Below are positions 8,640 through 16,155 of a DNA stretch of 64,000 nucleotides, piece after piece. Position numbers and translations under genes: made by a program. The DNA comes from VGWB01 sp964480945. Lineage in GTDB: Bacteria > Bacteroidota > Ignavibacteria > UBA10030. Location: positions 1 to 64,000 of the forward strand of contig CAYZRX010000009.1 in the NCBI GenBank assembly GCA_964480945.1. Direction: 5' to 3'. Position 1 is the stretch's first letter. Every line of letters starts with the position of its first letter. The notes below the pieces were generated by a model. It saw nothing but the letters and a program-made list of their open reading frames with translations. It was not told the DNA's origin and ran no database searches.

Positions 8640-9680
8640 ATGACGCGATTCATAACCCTGATCGGCTCCTTTGCAGTTGCGACGCTTTTCTTCTTGGTTG
8701 TTGACAGCGGTGCAAAACGCCTACCCGACCCCGGTTCCGCAGATCCTTTCGCATCGACATTCTCGATCGTCGGCATCGACCTGCAGAATGGTGACGTGGG
8801 GGTTGCCGTCCAGTCCAAATTTCCAAACGTCCGTCCTATCGTCCCGTGGGCGCAGGCGGGTGTAGGAGCCATAGCAACTCAATCTTTCATCAACGTCTCC
8901 TACGGCCCGAAAGGCCTGACCCTCATGCGGAATGGAGCGTCGGCGGAGGAGGCACTGAGGATCCTCATTGAGAACGATTCAGCCCGGGACAGCCGACAGG
9001 TCGGAATCGTCGACATGAAGGGAAACGCTGCCAGCTGGACGGGGAGGGATTGTTTCGACTGGGCGGGCGCAATCACGGGAACGGGCAGTGGCGGAAAAGG
9101 CATGGTGGTTACGGGAAAGGGTTTTGCAGCGCAAGGAAATACGCTGGTGGGCAAAGAGACGGTGGGGGCGTTGGCCAATACATATCAGAAGACGCAGGGT
9201 TCGCTGGCGGACAAGCTCGTGGCGGCTCTTGTTGCGGCTGGAAAGGCCGGGGGTGACCGGAGGGGAGAGGAATCTGCAGCGCTGCTCGTGAAGCGGGCAG
9301 GAGCAGGCTATGACGGCACGACGGACGATTACATCGATATCAGCGTCTACGACAACCCGAAGCCGCTGCAGGAATTGGAGCGACTCTATAAATTGCACAA
9401 GCTCTATTTCTTCCGCTCCGACCCCAAGAATCTGATTACGATCGACGCGAGTATCTGTCGAGAACTGCAGGAAATCATGAGCAACAAGGCGTACAAAGGT
9501 TTCGTGTTCTATGACGGCCCGATCAACGGCGTCTTCGATGCCAAGACCAAAAAAGCGCTCCAGGACTTTATGGGATGGGAGAACTATGATGTGCGCATCC
9601 GGCAGGATGATCAGATAGACAAGGAGGTTCTGCAAGACATCCACAAGAACTTCGCGGAGTGGAAAACGGCGAACAAGTGA
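8640..9680 (+). CDS. DUF1028 protein with peptidoglycan-binding-like C-terminus
   Basis: The start is fixed by a near-perfect AAGGAGG ribosome site six bases before the ATG, giving 346 residues with a signal peptide (MTRFITLIGSFAVATLFFLV). Residues 40-260 are a DUF1028 domain (STFSIVGIDLQNGDVGVAVQ, GPKGLTLMRNGASAEEAL, NTLVGKETVGALANTY), a family with an Ntn-hydrolase-like fold in which a Thr/Ser at the start of the domain is the presumed nucleophile; T40 would fit. Residues about 280-346 resemble a peptidoglycan-binding domain (GFVFYDGPINGVFDAKTKKA). The substrate is not known; a periplasmic amidase or peptidase role is possible but unproven. Confidence 0.8.
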   Translation: MTRFITLIGSFAVATLFFLVVDSGAKRLPDPGSADPFASTFSIVGIDLQNGDVGVAVQSKFPNVRPIVPWAQAGVGAIATQSFINVSYGPKGLTLMRNGASAEEALRILIENDSARDSRQVGIVDMKGNAASWTGRDCFDWAGAITGTGSGGKGMVVTGKGFAAQGNTLVGKETVGALANTYQKTQGSLADKLVAALVAAGKAGGDRRGEESAALLVKRAGAGYDGTTDDYIDISVYDNPKPLQELERLYKLHKLYFFRSDPKNLITIDASICRELQEIMSNKAYKGFVFYDGPINGVFDAKTKKALQDFMGWENYDVRIRQDDQIDKEVLQDIHKNFAEWKTANK

Positions 9681-9769
9681 CGGGGAAGGCGGGGGAGGCA
9701 CGACGGAGCGCGGAAGCGGGGAAAATGAGGGGTATGAGACGTGGGAAGAAGGCGTTGACACGCGCCGGC

Positions 9770-9808
9770 CCCCAACCTACAACATTCAACGTTCAACTTA
9801 CAACCTAC
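9770..9808. repeat. Low-complexity CAAC/TTCAAC tract
   Basis: A short degenerate tract made of repeated CAACCTACAAC- and TTCAAC-like words directly before the tdh start. Similar strings occur at 20868-20935 (opposite orientation) and, in an AAACTCA version, at 47555-47592. All are intergenic. Confidence 0.5.
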
Positions 9809-9810
9809 CT

Positions 9811-11037
9811 ATGAAAGCGATCGTCAAACCCAGACCAAAGGATGGACAAGAATGGCCGGAAGGGCTTCAACTCATCGACAAACCCGAACCGACCGTTGAT
9901 GCTCCAAACGACGTTATCATCAAAGTGTATGCCGGTGCGATCTGCGGCACCGATGTCGGCATCTATAACTCGAAAGAATCTCTCCGTGTGCAGATGCTGA
10001 AGGCGAAGACCGATCCTGTCACCGTCGGGCATGAATTCAGCGGTAGGATCGTGGCGGCGGGGAAGAAAGCACGTCATCACCTTGCGCGGCTCATGGTTCA
10101 GAAAGCGAAAGCGAATTCCGATCTCAAGAAGCTCCTCCGCCGGAAGACCCCTCGATCCCTTGCTGAAGAAAAAGGCTTCTTGAGCCTTATCGAAAAGAAG
10201 TTCTTCAGCACGGCGGAGATGCACGTGACGTGCGGGATGTGCTACCAGTGCCGGCACGGGGAGTATCACGTCTGCCGAAACACGGTCATCAAGGGGGTCC
10301 ACGACGACGGTGCGTGGGCTTCGTACGTCAAAGTTCCCGCTGAAAATGTTCGCCTGTTCTACCAGCGGGAGATTCCTCCCGAGATCATCAGTTTCATGGA
10401 CGCACTGGGGAATGCAACGCACACCGTGATGTCCGGGCCCGTGAAGGATCAGAACGTGGCTGTTCTCGGCTGCGGCGTCCAGGGGCTGATGGCAGTCGCG
10501 GTTGCGAAGTGGGCGGGCGCCAAGCGCATTTATGTGACTGATGCCTCCCACGAGGATTTTTCCCATGATAAACTGGTGACGCAGCGGTTCGCTCTTGCCA
10601 AGACGTACGGTGCCGATCATTGCTTCGATATGGCAGTGCCGGCTGAGCGCGAAGGTTTCTATGAAACTATCATGAGAGAAACGGATCAAACAGGCGTCGA
10701 CGTCGCGCTCGAGATGTCGGGCAGTTATCATGCCTATGAGGATGCCGAACGGGTGGTGCGGATGGGCGGGACATTTTCTCTTCTCGGCATTCCCTCCGGC
10801 ACGATGCAGGTGGACTTTGCCAAGAACATCATCTTCAGCGGCATCACCGTCCACGGGATCATCGGCCGAAGGGTGTTCCGGACGTGGGATCAGATGGAAC
10901 ATCTGCTGAAGGCCGGCCTCGCCAAGGAATTCATGAAAACAGGCTTTGTCACGCACCAGCTTCCGCTCGAGGAGTTCGATCGCGGGTTTGCTGCGATCCG
11001 GGCGGGAGATGCATACAAGGTGTTGTTCAAACCGTAG
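9811..11037 (+). CDS. tdh: L-threonine 3-dehydrogenase-like zinc dehydrogenase with insertions
   Basis: A 408-residue medium-chain dehydrogenase. Catalytic zinc ligands are C45 (AICGTD) and H74-E75 (VGHEFSG); the structural zinc cysteines are C141, C144, C147 and C155 (HVTCGMCYQC, HVCRNT). The NAD-binding loop is VLGCGVQGLMAVAVA near 218-232. ALGNATHTVMSG and IIGRRVFRTWDQM match E. coli Tdh, and kbl follows, so oxidation of threonine to 2-amino-3-ketobutyrate is the likely role. It is 67 residues longer than E. coli Tdh (341): about 37 extra, strongly basic residues lie between GHE and the structural zinc lobe (about 85-135) and about 9 more near 246-256. A different substrate remains possible. 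Confidence 0.85.
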   Translation: MKAIVKPRPKDGQEWPEGLQLIDKPEPTVDAPNDVIIKVYAGAICGTDVGIYNSKESLRVQMLKAKTDPVTVGHEFSGRIVAAGKKARHHLARLMVQKAKANSDLKKLLRRKTPRSLAEEKGFLSLIEKKFFSTAEMHVTCGMCYQCRHGEYHVCRNTVIKGVHDDGAWASYVKVPAENVRLFYQREIPPEIISFMDALGNATHTVMSGPVKDQNVAVLGCGVQGLMAVAVAKWAGAKRIYVTDASHEDFSHDKLVTQRFALAKTYGADHCFDMAVPAEREGFYETIMRETDQTGVDVALEMSGSYHAYEDAERVVRMGGTFSLLGIPSGTMQVDFAKNIIFSGITVHGIIGRRVFRTWDQMEHLLKAGLAKEFMKTGFVTHQLPLEEFDRGFAAIRAGDAYKVLFKP

Positions 11038-11289
11038 GGAAAGATCATCGTGGGGTGTGCAGGTAGGTTGGAACGCGCTCTCACGGTATCGTGTTGCGAC
11101 ATGGTGGAGTTGGCGAGCAGGAGCATTTGGAGAGAATCGTAGCGGTGTCGACTGACATTCAGAGAAGAACGTCCTCACGCGGAGAGTCACGCTGTTCGCG
11201 GTCGACGCTAGCCGTGGGAAAATGGCGTAAACCAAGCAACGGCATCCAGGATCGATATTGTTTCAAAAAAGAGGAGATGACAGAGACCT

Positions 11290-12501
11290 ATGGCCGTCCA
11301 TGACCGAGTACGTCAATTCTATCACAATGAACTGACTGAACTCCACAATGCCAGTCTGTTCAAGGAAGAGCGGTTCATCCATTCGCGACAGGCGGCAGAC
11401 ATCACCGTCGAATACCCGCCGAACTCCCCCCTGAAAGAGGTCGTCAATTTCTGCGCAAACAATTATCTGGGCCTCTCGAGCCACCCGACTTTGATCGAGG
11501 CGGCAAAAAAGGGTCTGGAGGAGCGCGGCTTCGGGCTTTCCTCGGTCCGATTCATCTGCGGCACGCAGGACCAGCACAAAGAGTTGGAAAGGAAAATTGC
11601 AGACTTTTTGGGTATGGAGGACGCCCTCCTCTACTCTTCATGCTTTGACGCGAACGGAGGCGTGTTCGAGGCATTGTTGGGCGAAGAGGATGCGTTGATT
11701 TCCGACGAGCTGAACCACGCATCCATCATCGATGGAATCCGGCTCTGCAAGGCCGAGCGGCTTCGCTACAAGCATTCGGACATGAAAGACTTGGAGCAGC
11801 ATCTCAAGCAGACGGTGAACAAGCGGTTCCGGATGATCGTCACCGACGGCGTGTTCTCGATGGACGGTGTCCTGGCGGAGCTTGACAAGATCTGTGACCT
11901 GGCCGAAGAATACGACGCGATCGTCGTGGTCGATGACTCGCACGCCACCGGCTTCGTCGGAAAGAACGGGCGCGGCACGCACGAGTATTTTGACGTGATG
12001 GGAAGGGTTGACATCATCACGACGACCTTCGGCAAGGCCTTGGGCGGATCATCGGGAGGTTGCATCGCTGGGGAGAAGGTTTTCATCGACATCCTCAGAC
12101 AGCGATCGCGTCCGTACCTGTTCTCGAACACGCTAAGCCCTGTCGTCGTGGCTGCGACGATCAAAGCGATCGAGCTCCTCAAGACGTCGAGCACGCTGCG
12201 CGACAAGCTTCTCGAGAACTCACGGTACTTCAGGCAGCGCATCCGCGAGGCAGGGTTCGAGATTAAGGATGGGTTTCACCCCATCGTGCCCATCATGATC
12301 CGCGATGCTGGCATCGTCCAATCGATGGCTCGGGAATTATATGCTGAGGGTATCTACGTGATCGGATTCTTCTATCCGGTTGTTCCAAGAGGCACCGCCC
12401 GCATCAGGGTGCAGTTGTCGGCCGCTCATGAAAAACGCCACATTGACCAGGCAGTCGAAGCGTTCACCAAGGTTGGCAAGAAGCTTGGCGTTCTGAAATA
12501 G
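11290..12501 (+). CDS. kbl: Glycine C-acetyltransferase (2-amino-3-ketobutyrate CoA ligase)
   Basis: A 403-residue PLP enzyme of the alpha-oxoamine synthase family that cleaves 2-amino-3-ketobutyrate with CoA to glycine and acetyl-CoA. Visible signatures: NFCANNYLGLSSHP near 52, FGLSSVRFICGTQDQHKELE near 80, DDSHATGFVG near 215 and the PLP lysine in TTFGKALGGSSGG near 247. The closest match is Kbl rather than BioF or KAS because of FICGTQ and because tdh precedes it. The 252-base gap after tdh holds no recognisable gene; a GAGGAG ribosome site lies ahead of the ATG. Together the two genes convert threonine to glycine. Confidence 0.94.
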   Translation: MAVHDRVRQFYHNELTELHNASLFKEERFIHSRQAADITVEYPPNSPLKEVVNFCANNYLGLSSHPTLIEAAKKGLEERGFGLSSVRFICGTQDQHKELERKIADFLGMEDALLYSSCFDANGGVFEALLGEEDALISDELNHASIIDGIRLCKAERLRYKHSDMKDLEQHLKQTVNKRFRMIVTDGVFSMDGVLAELDKICDLAEEYDAIVVVDDSHATGFVGKNGRGTHEYFDVMGRVDIITTTFGKALGGSSGGCIAGEKVFIDILRQRSRPYLFSNTLSPVVVAATIKAIELLKTSSTLRDKLLENSRYFRQRIREAGFEIKDGFHPIVPIMIRDAGIVQSMARELYAEGIYVIGFFYPVVPRGTARIRVQLSAAHEKRHIDQAVEAFTKVGKKLGVLK

Positions 12502-12593
12502 CTTTCACGAAGCGAATAGGGGAGGGATCTCCACGACGGCGCTCACCGCACGCCGCCGCCCGGCGACAATTCACACCTGAAGATGAACTTGGA

Positions 12594-13730
12594 ATGAGGC
12601 GCCGACTCGTCTTCATCGACCTCCTGCGCGGCTGGGCCACGATCGTGATGATCGAGGTTCACGTCTTCAATGCGTTTCTGATCCCATCGCTGAAGGAAAC
12701 GGGCTGGTTCAACATCGTCGACTACGTGAACGGCTGGGTCGCGCCGAGCTTTCTTTTTGTGGCGGGATTTGTCTTCGTCATCGCCAGTGAAAGAAAGCTG
12801 GAGGATTTCCGCACTTTCGGCCGTGCTTTTTGGCGTCAGATCGGCCGGATCACCCTCATTTGGATTGTGGGCTACGCGCTTCATCTCCCGTTCTTCTCGT
12901 TCACCCGGACGGTCCAAGGGACGACCGAGGCGGGGTGGCTGCAGTTCTATCAATCGGACATTCTGCACTGCATCGCCATCGGTTTGCTCATCGTCTTCCT
13001 TGGGCGGATTCTCATCAGGAGTGACGAGAGATACCAGAAGTTCCTGGTGATCGCGGGCGGGGTCTTTGTCCTTGCTGCTCCCTTTCTCTGGGACATCGAT
13101 TTCGCGGGGTCGCTTCCCGCCTCCCTGGCGGCTTATTTGAACGGACAGCACTCCTCACTGTTCCCGATTTTCCCATGGATTGGATTCCTCATCTTTGGAG
13201 CGGTGACGGCGATAGGGTACAAGAAAGCGAAGGCTTCGGACAAGGAGCTCGATTACCTCAAACTGGTCGGTCTCGTCAGCGTCGTCCTGATCGCTGCCGG
13301 CCTGCTCTTGAACCAGCTGCCCGTCAGGATTCCAGGGGCCTCCAACGCCGTCCGGGCAAACCCCTTGTTTTTTGCCACGAGACTTGGTATCGTTCTCTTG
13401 CTGATGCTTCTGTGCTGGTACTACGCAGAGAGACGGAAGACGGAAAAGTCGTTCGTGCTCGATGTCGGCAGAGAATCACTGGTTGTGTACACGGCCCATC
13501 TTCTGGTGATCTACGGCCAGTACTGGAACGAGAAAAGCCTGGCCTACTGGCACGGCGGGACACTCAGTGTGGCTCAGTGTATTGTGGCGACGCTCGCGTT
13601 GATAGTCCTGATGTTTGCAGGTGCGAAGGTGTGGGGATTCACCAAGCGCCGTTCGCTCCCGACGGCGAGGGTTCTGTCGTATGCGACAGGGCTCGTTGTG
13701 CTTCTGGTTTTTTTCTTGAAAACGAGCTGA
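12594..13730 (+). CDS. Membrane acetyltransferase, HGSNAT/DUF1624-like
   Basis: A 378-residue polytopic membrane protein starting MRRRLVFIDLLRGWATIVMI. The opening FIDLLRG, the IEVHVFNAF segment after it, and APSFLFVAGFVFVIA near 50 are typical of the DUF1624/heparan-alpha-glucosaminide N-acetyltransferase-like family, with about ten hydrophobic helices. Members move acetyl groups across the membrane onto sugars or similar acceptors. The histidine of the MIEVHVF segment is a plausible acetyl-carrying residue by analogy with HGSNAT. The acceptor is unknown. Seven bases separate it from rmuC. Confidence 0.75.
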   Translation: MRRRLVFIDLLRGWATIVMIEVHVFNAFLIPSLKETGWFNIVDYVNGWVAPSFLFVAGFVFVIASERKLEDFRTFGRAFWRQIGRITLIWIVGYALHLPFFSFTRTVQGTTEAGWLQFYQSDILHCIAIGLLIVFLGRILIRSDERYQKFLVIAGGVFVLAAPFLWDIDFAGSLPASLAAYLNGQHSSLFPIFPWIGFLIFGAVTAIGYKKAKASDKELDYLKLVGLVSVVLIAAGLLLNQLPVRIPGASNAVRANPLFFATRLGIVLLLMLLCWYYAERRKTEKSFVLDVGRESLVVYTAHLLVIYGQYWNEKSLAYWHGGTLSVAQCIVATLALIVLMFAGAKVWGFTKRRSLPTARVLSYATGLVVLLVFFLKTS

Positions 13731-13737
13731 GAATACC

Positions 13738-14907
13738 ATGGATGTCACACTGCTGGTTTTGTTGATTGCTGCGGTTGTACTGTTGGTGATCTTGGTAGTA
13801 CGATCCTGGTCGCGAACAGCAAGAGGATCGGACCAATCGGCGATCTTGCTGCAGCAGCAAATGGACGCACTCCGCGGCGAAATGAGTCAGAGCCTTAAGA
13901 ACACGACGGATACGCTCGGAACCTCTCTCAAGAATACACAGGACGCTCTCTATCAGAGCCTCAAGATCACAAGCGAGACGGTGAACCAGCAATTGACCAT
14001 CGTGAGCAGCCAACTCTCCAGCGTCACACATCAACTCCAGAACAACACGGGGCAGATGGGGAATAGGTTGGACAACGCGGCAAAGGTGATACAGGACGTT
14101 CAGAACAAGCTCGGTGAGTTGGGGAAGGCAACGCAGGAGATCAAAGAACTCGGGCAGAGCGTCTCTAAACTGGAGGAGATGTTGAAGGCGCCGAAGCTCC
14201 GCGGCGGCCTCGGCGAGTTGCTTCTGGAGGACCTGTTGAAGCAGGTGCTTCCCTCGAACGCGTACGAGACACAATATCGGTTCAAGAACGGCCAGACGGT
14301 GGACGCGATCATTCGCACGGCGGGAGGAATGGTTCCGGTCGACTCCAAATTCCCCCTCGAGAATTTCCAGAAGATGCTCGAATCGAAATCGGACCAGGAG
14401 AGGAGGACGGCGCTGCGCACCTTCCGATCCGACGTCAAAAAGCACATCGATGCCGTTTCGGAAAAGTACATCCTGCCGGACGAGGGGACGTTCGACTTTG
14501 CACTGATGTACATCCCGGCGGAAAATATCTACTACGAGACAATTATCAAGGATGAGTCGGTCCCCGAGGAGGATGGTCTCTACAATTACGCGATGAGGAA
14601 GCGAGTCGTCCCTGTCTCCCCGAACAGTTTCTATGCGCACTTACGGGTGATCGCTCTTGGCCTGAAGGGGCTTCAGATCGAGCGCAGTGCGAAGGAGATC
14701 CTTCAAAACCTCGACCGACTCGGATCCGAGCTGCAGAAGTTCTCGGATTTGTTTGAGACCCTCGGGAACCAATTGACCAACGCGAAAAACAACTTTGACA
14801 AAGCAGACAAGCAGCTCAGCGGATTAACGGAGAAATTCAAATCGATTCAGTCAATCCCTGAATCAGGTGGAGGCGGGCAGTTGGATGCGTTCAAAGGAGC
14901 GGACTGA
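13738..14907 (+). CDS. rmuC: DNA recombination protein RmuC
   Basis: A 389-residue RmuC-family protein: an N-terminal membrane anchor (LLVLLIAAVVLLVILVV), a coiled-coil region to about residue 150 (QQQMDALRGEMSQSL, repeated SLKNT/SLKIT units), then the RmuC domain with KLRGGLGELLLEDLLKQVLP, TVDAIIRTAGGMVPVDSKFP and FALMYIPAENIYYE. RmuC limits inversions between short inverted repeats and has a restriction-nuclease-like fold. Family length is normally 350-500 residues. It lies directly after the acetyltransferase and before a terminator. Confidence 0.92.
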   Translation: MDVTLLVLLIAAVVLLVILVVRSWSRTARGSDQSAILLQQQMDALRGEMSQSLKNTTDTLGTSLKNTQDALYQSLKITSETVNQQLTIVSSQLSSVTHQLQNNTGQMGNRLDNAAKVIQDVQNKLGELGKATQEIKELGQSVSKLEEMLKAPKLRGGLGELLLEDLLKQVLPSNAYETQYRFKNGQTVDAIIRTAGGMVPVDSKFPLENFQKMLESKSDQERRTALRTFRSDVKKHIDAVSEKYILPDEGTFDFALMYIPAENIYYETIIKDESVPEEDGLYNYAMRKRVVPVSPNSFYAHLRVIALGLKGLQIERSAKEILQNLDRLGSELQKFSDLFETLGNQLTNAKNNFDKADKQLSGLTEKFKSIQSIPESGGGGQLDAFKGAD

Positions 14908-14941
14908 ATAGAGCATCGTCGAACCGTTCGGGCCAGAAATG

Positions 14942-14972
14942 AAAAAGTCCCCTCGTCGGGGACTTTTTTTTC
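14942..14972 (+). terminator. Terminator between rmuC and the convergent cold-shock gene
   Basis: AAAAAGTCCCC, a five-base loop, then GGGGACTTTTTTTT. With A and T tracts on either side it can stop transcription from both strands. Confidence 0.85.
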
Positions 14973-14992
14973 TTTTCGCTACCGGAACTTGA

Positions 14993-15196
14993 CTACACGC
15001 GCACGATGTTGTATGCGCGTTTCCCTTTCTGTTCTTCCTTCAATTCGAACTGTACGGTATCGCCCTTGAACAGGACATCGCGAAACCCTGTGTTTTTCAC
15101 ATTGCTCTTATGGAAGAAAATCTCTTCTCCGCTTTCTGAGATAATGAATCCAAATCCCTTCGACGCGTTGTAGAACTTCACAGTTCCTTGCTTCAT
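14993..15196 (-). CDS. Cold-shock protein (CspA family), copy 1
   Basis: Sixty-seven residues starting MKQGTVKFYNASKGFGFI. RNP1 is KGFGFI and RNP2 is EIFFHKS (the usual D/F-V-F-V-H replaced by EIFFH), so it should bind single-stranded RNA or DNA. The C-terminus KGKRAYNIVRV is the normal end of the fold. A GGAAAGGAG ribosome site precedes the ATG. It sits downstream of a second csp gene in the same orientation, with a terminator between them. It is more divergent than copy 2. Confidence 0.93.
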   Translation of the reverse strand: MKQGTVKFYNASKGFGFIISESGEEIFFHKSNVKNTGFRDVLFKGDTVQFELKEEQKGKRAYNIVRV

Positions 15197-15231
15197 CAGC
15201 CAACTCCTTTCCCGATTCGAAATAAACACTC

Positions 15232-15270
15232 AAAATAAAAAACCCCAGCCAGCTCAAGCTAACTGGGGTT
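15232..15270 (-). terminator. Terminator between the two cold-shock genes
   Basis: On the minus strand AACCCCAG pairs with CTGGGGTT and is followed by a run of six Ts. It should end most transcripts of copy 2 before copy 1. Confidence 0.8.
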
Positions 15271-15287
15271 CAGGTCCTACTGCCAAG

Positions 15288-15488
15288 TTAGATCTTCTCT
15301 ACATTTGCGGCTTGAAGCCCTTTGGGACCCTGCTGCACCTCAAACTGGACCTTGTCGCCTTCATTCAAGGTCTTGTAGCCTTCGCCGACAATCGCCTTGA
15401 AGTGGACGAAAACGTCTTCGCCATTTTGACGTGTAATGAAGCCGTAACCCTTGGCTCCATTGAACCACTTGACCGTTCCCTTTTCCAT
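15288..15488 (-). CDS. Cold-shock protein (CspA family), copy 2
   Basis: Sixty-six residues starting MEKGTVKWFNGAKGYGFI, with RNP1 KGYGFI and RNP2 DVFVHF, both canonical. It should bind and melt single-stranded RNA. A candidate promoter at 15731-15761 would give a leader of more than 200 bases, as in well-studied cspA messengers where the leader folds differently in the cold. The frame is open far upstream, but the ATG at 15488 gives the conserved N-terminus. Confidence 0.95.
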   Translation of the reverse strand: MEKGTVKWFNGAKGYGFITRQNGEDVFVHFKAIVGEGYKTLNEGDKVQFEVQQGPKGLQAANVEKI

Positions 15489-15730
15489 GGAACCGATCCT
15501 TTCAAGAAAAGATGAAAAAATTGTACACGAGACCGCTAGCCTGAACGCTTCAGCGTAACGCCTAAGCTTTGCTATGGATGATTCGCGATGCCCAGCCTCG
15601 TGGAGCTTGAAAGGCCATGAAAAAGGACATGGACAGAACATCAACAGCAACGACGAACGAGCGTGGCTACGTCGCCCACGGGAAGAATTCTCTTCGTCCG
15701 GGGATAACGGTGTACTGTTAGTTGCGAAAA
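15489..15730 (-). other. Long untranslated leader of the cold-shock gene (copy 2)
   Basis: About 240 bases without a supported gene between the candidate promoter at 15731-15761 and the csp start. Reading frames here have no family resemblance. The length fits a regulatory cold-shock leader; I did not identify a specific cold-box sequence. Confidence 0.4.
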
Positions 15731-15761
15731 CAATATAGTTGAACTTGGGGCCATAAACAAG
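15731..15761 (-). promoter_or_regulatory. Promoter of cold-shock copy 2
   Basis: On the minus strand CTTG, 20 bases, TATATTG. The same two boxes with the same spacing lie before rpmB (47385-47415). Confidence 0.65.
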
Positions 15762-15819
15762 AGAAATTTTGCGCGCCCTCGGCCGGGCTGATGTGGGTGT
15801 GTCCACTTCCATGCCGTCA

Positions 15820-15853
15820 TTTGGAATCACGCCGGGATTTTGTATATCTTTCG
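15820..15853 (+). promoter_or_regulatory. Candidate promoter facing the GH28-like gene
   Basis: TTTG (15820-15823), 19 bases, then TATATCTTTC. It diverges from the cold-shock promoter. Transcription from here would give a leader of about 300 bases before the GH28-like start at 16156. Bases 15854-16155 hold no gene or known RNA that I can recognise. Confidence 0.4.
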
Positions 15854-16155
15854 ACACACGGGCGCGCCAAAAACGACCTCTTCGCATGTCGGTCGCCCGG
15901 CTGGCCCTAAAGGGATGTGCTGTCCTTCCCTCGACCGGACTTCAACTCTGGCGTGCCGGAATCGTTTCCGGCCCCGTTCCGGGATTGAGGATTCCAACAC
16001 CGGGCGAGCGACGGGAGAACTCGTGATTCGGCAGACCTTGAAAACAAAGAGCTCGTCTCCGCTCCTGGTAACAGATGTAATCTCGTATCGTGACTAGCTC
16101 CGCCCATTGATTACCAGAGTCTTCTTCATCTAAACCTCGTCTGGGAGGATCGTAC

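Noticed and set aside
9805..11235. 476-residue open frame on the minus strand over tdh
   Set aside because: Antisense shadow; tdh on the plus strand has all zinc and NAD motifs.
11038..11289. Glycine riboswitch between tdh and kbl
   Set aside because: The product of Kbl made this worth checking, but I could not find the conserved glycine-aptamer core, and no convincing promoter is visible.
15769..16097. Small plus-strand frames of about 85 residues before the GH28-like gene
   Set aside because: Two overlapping frames of equal quality, no ribosome site and no recognisable family; treated as non-coding.
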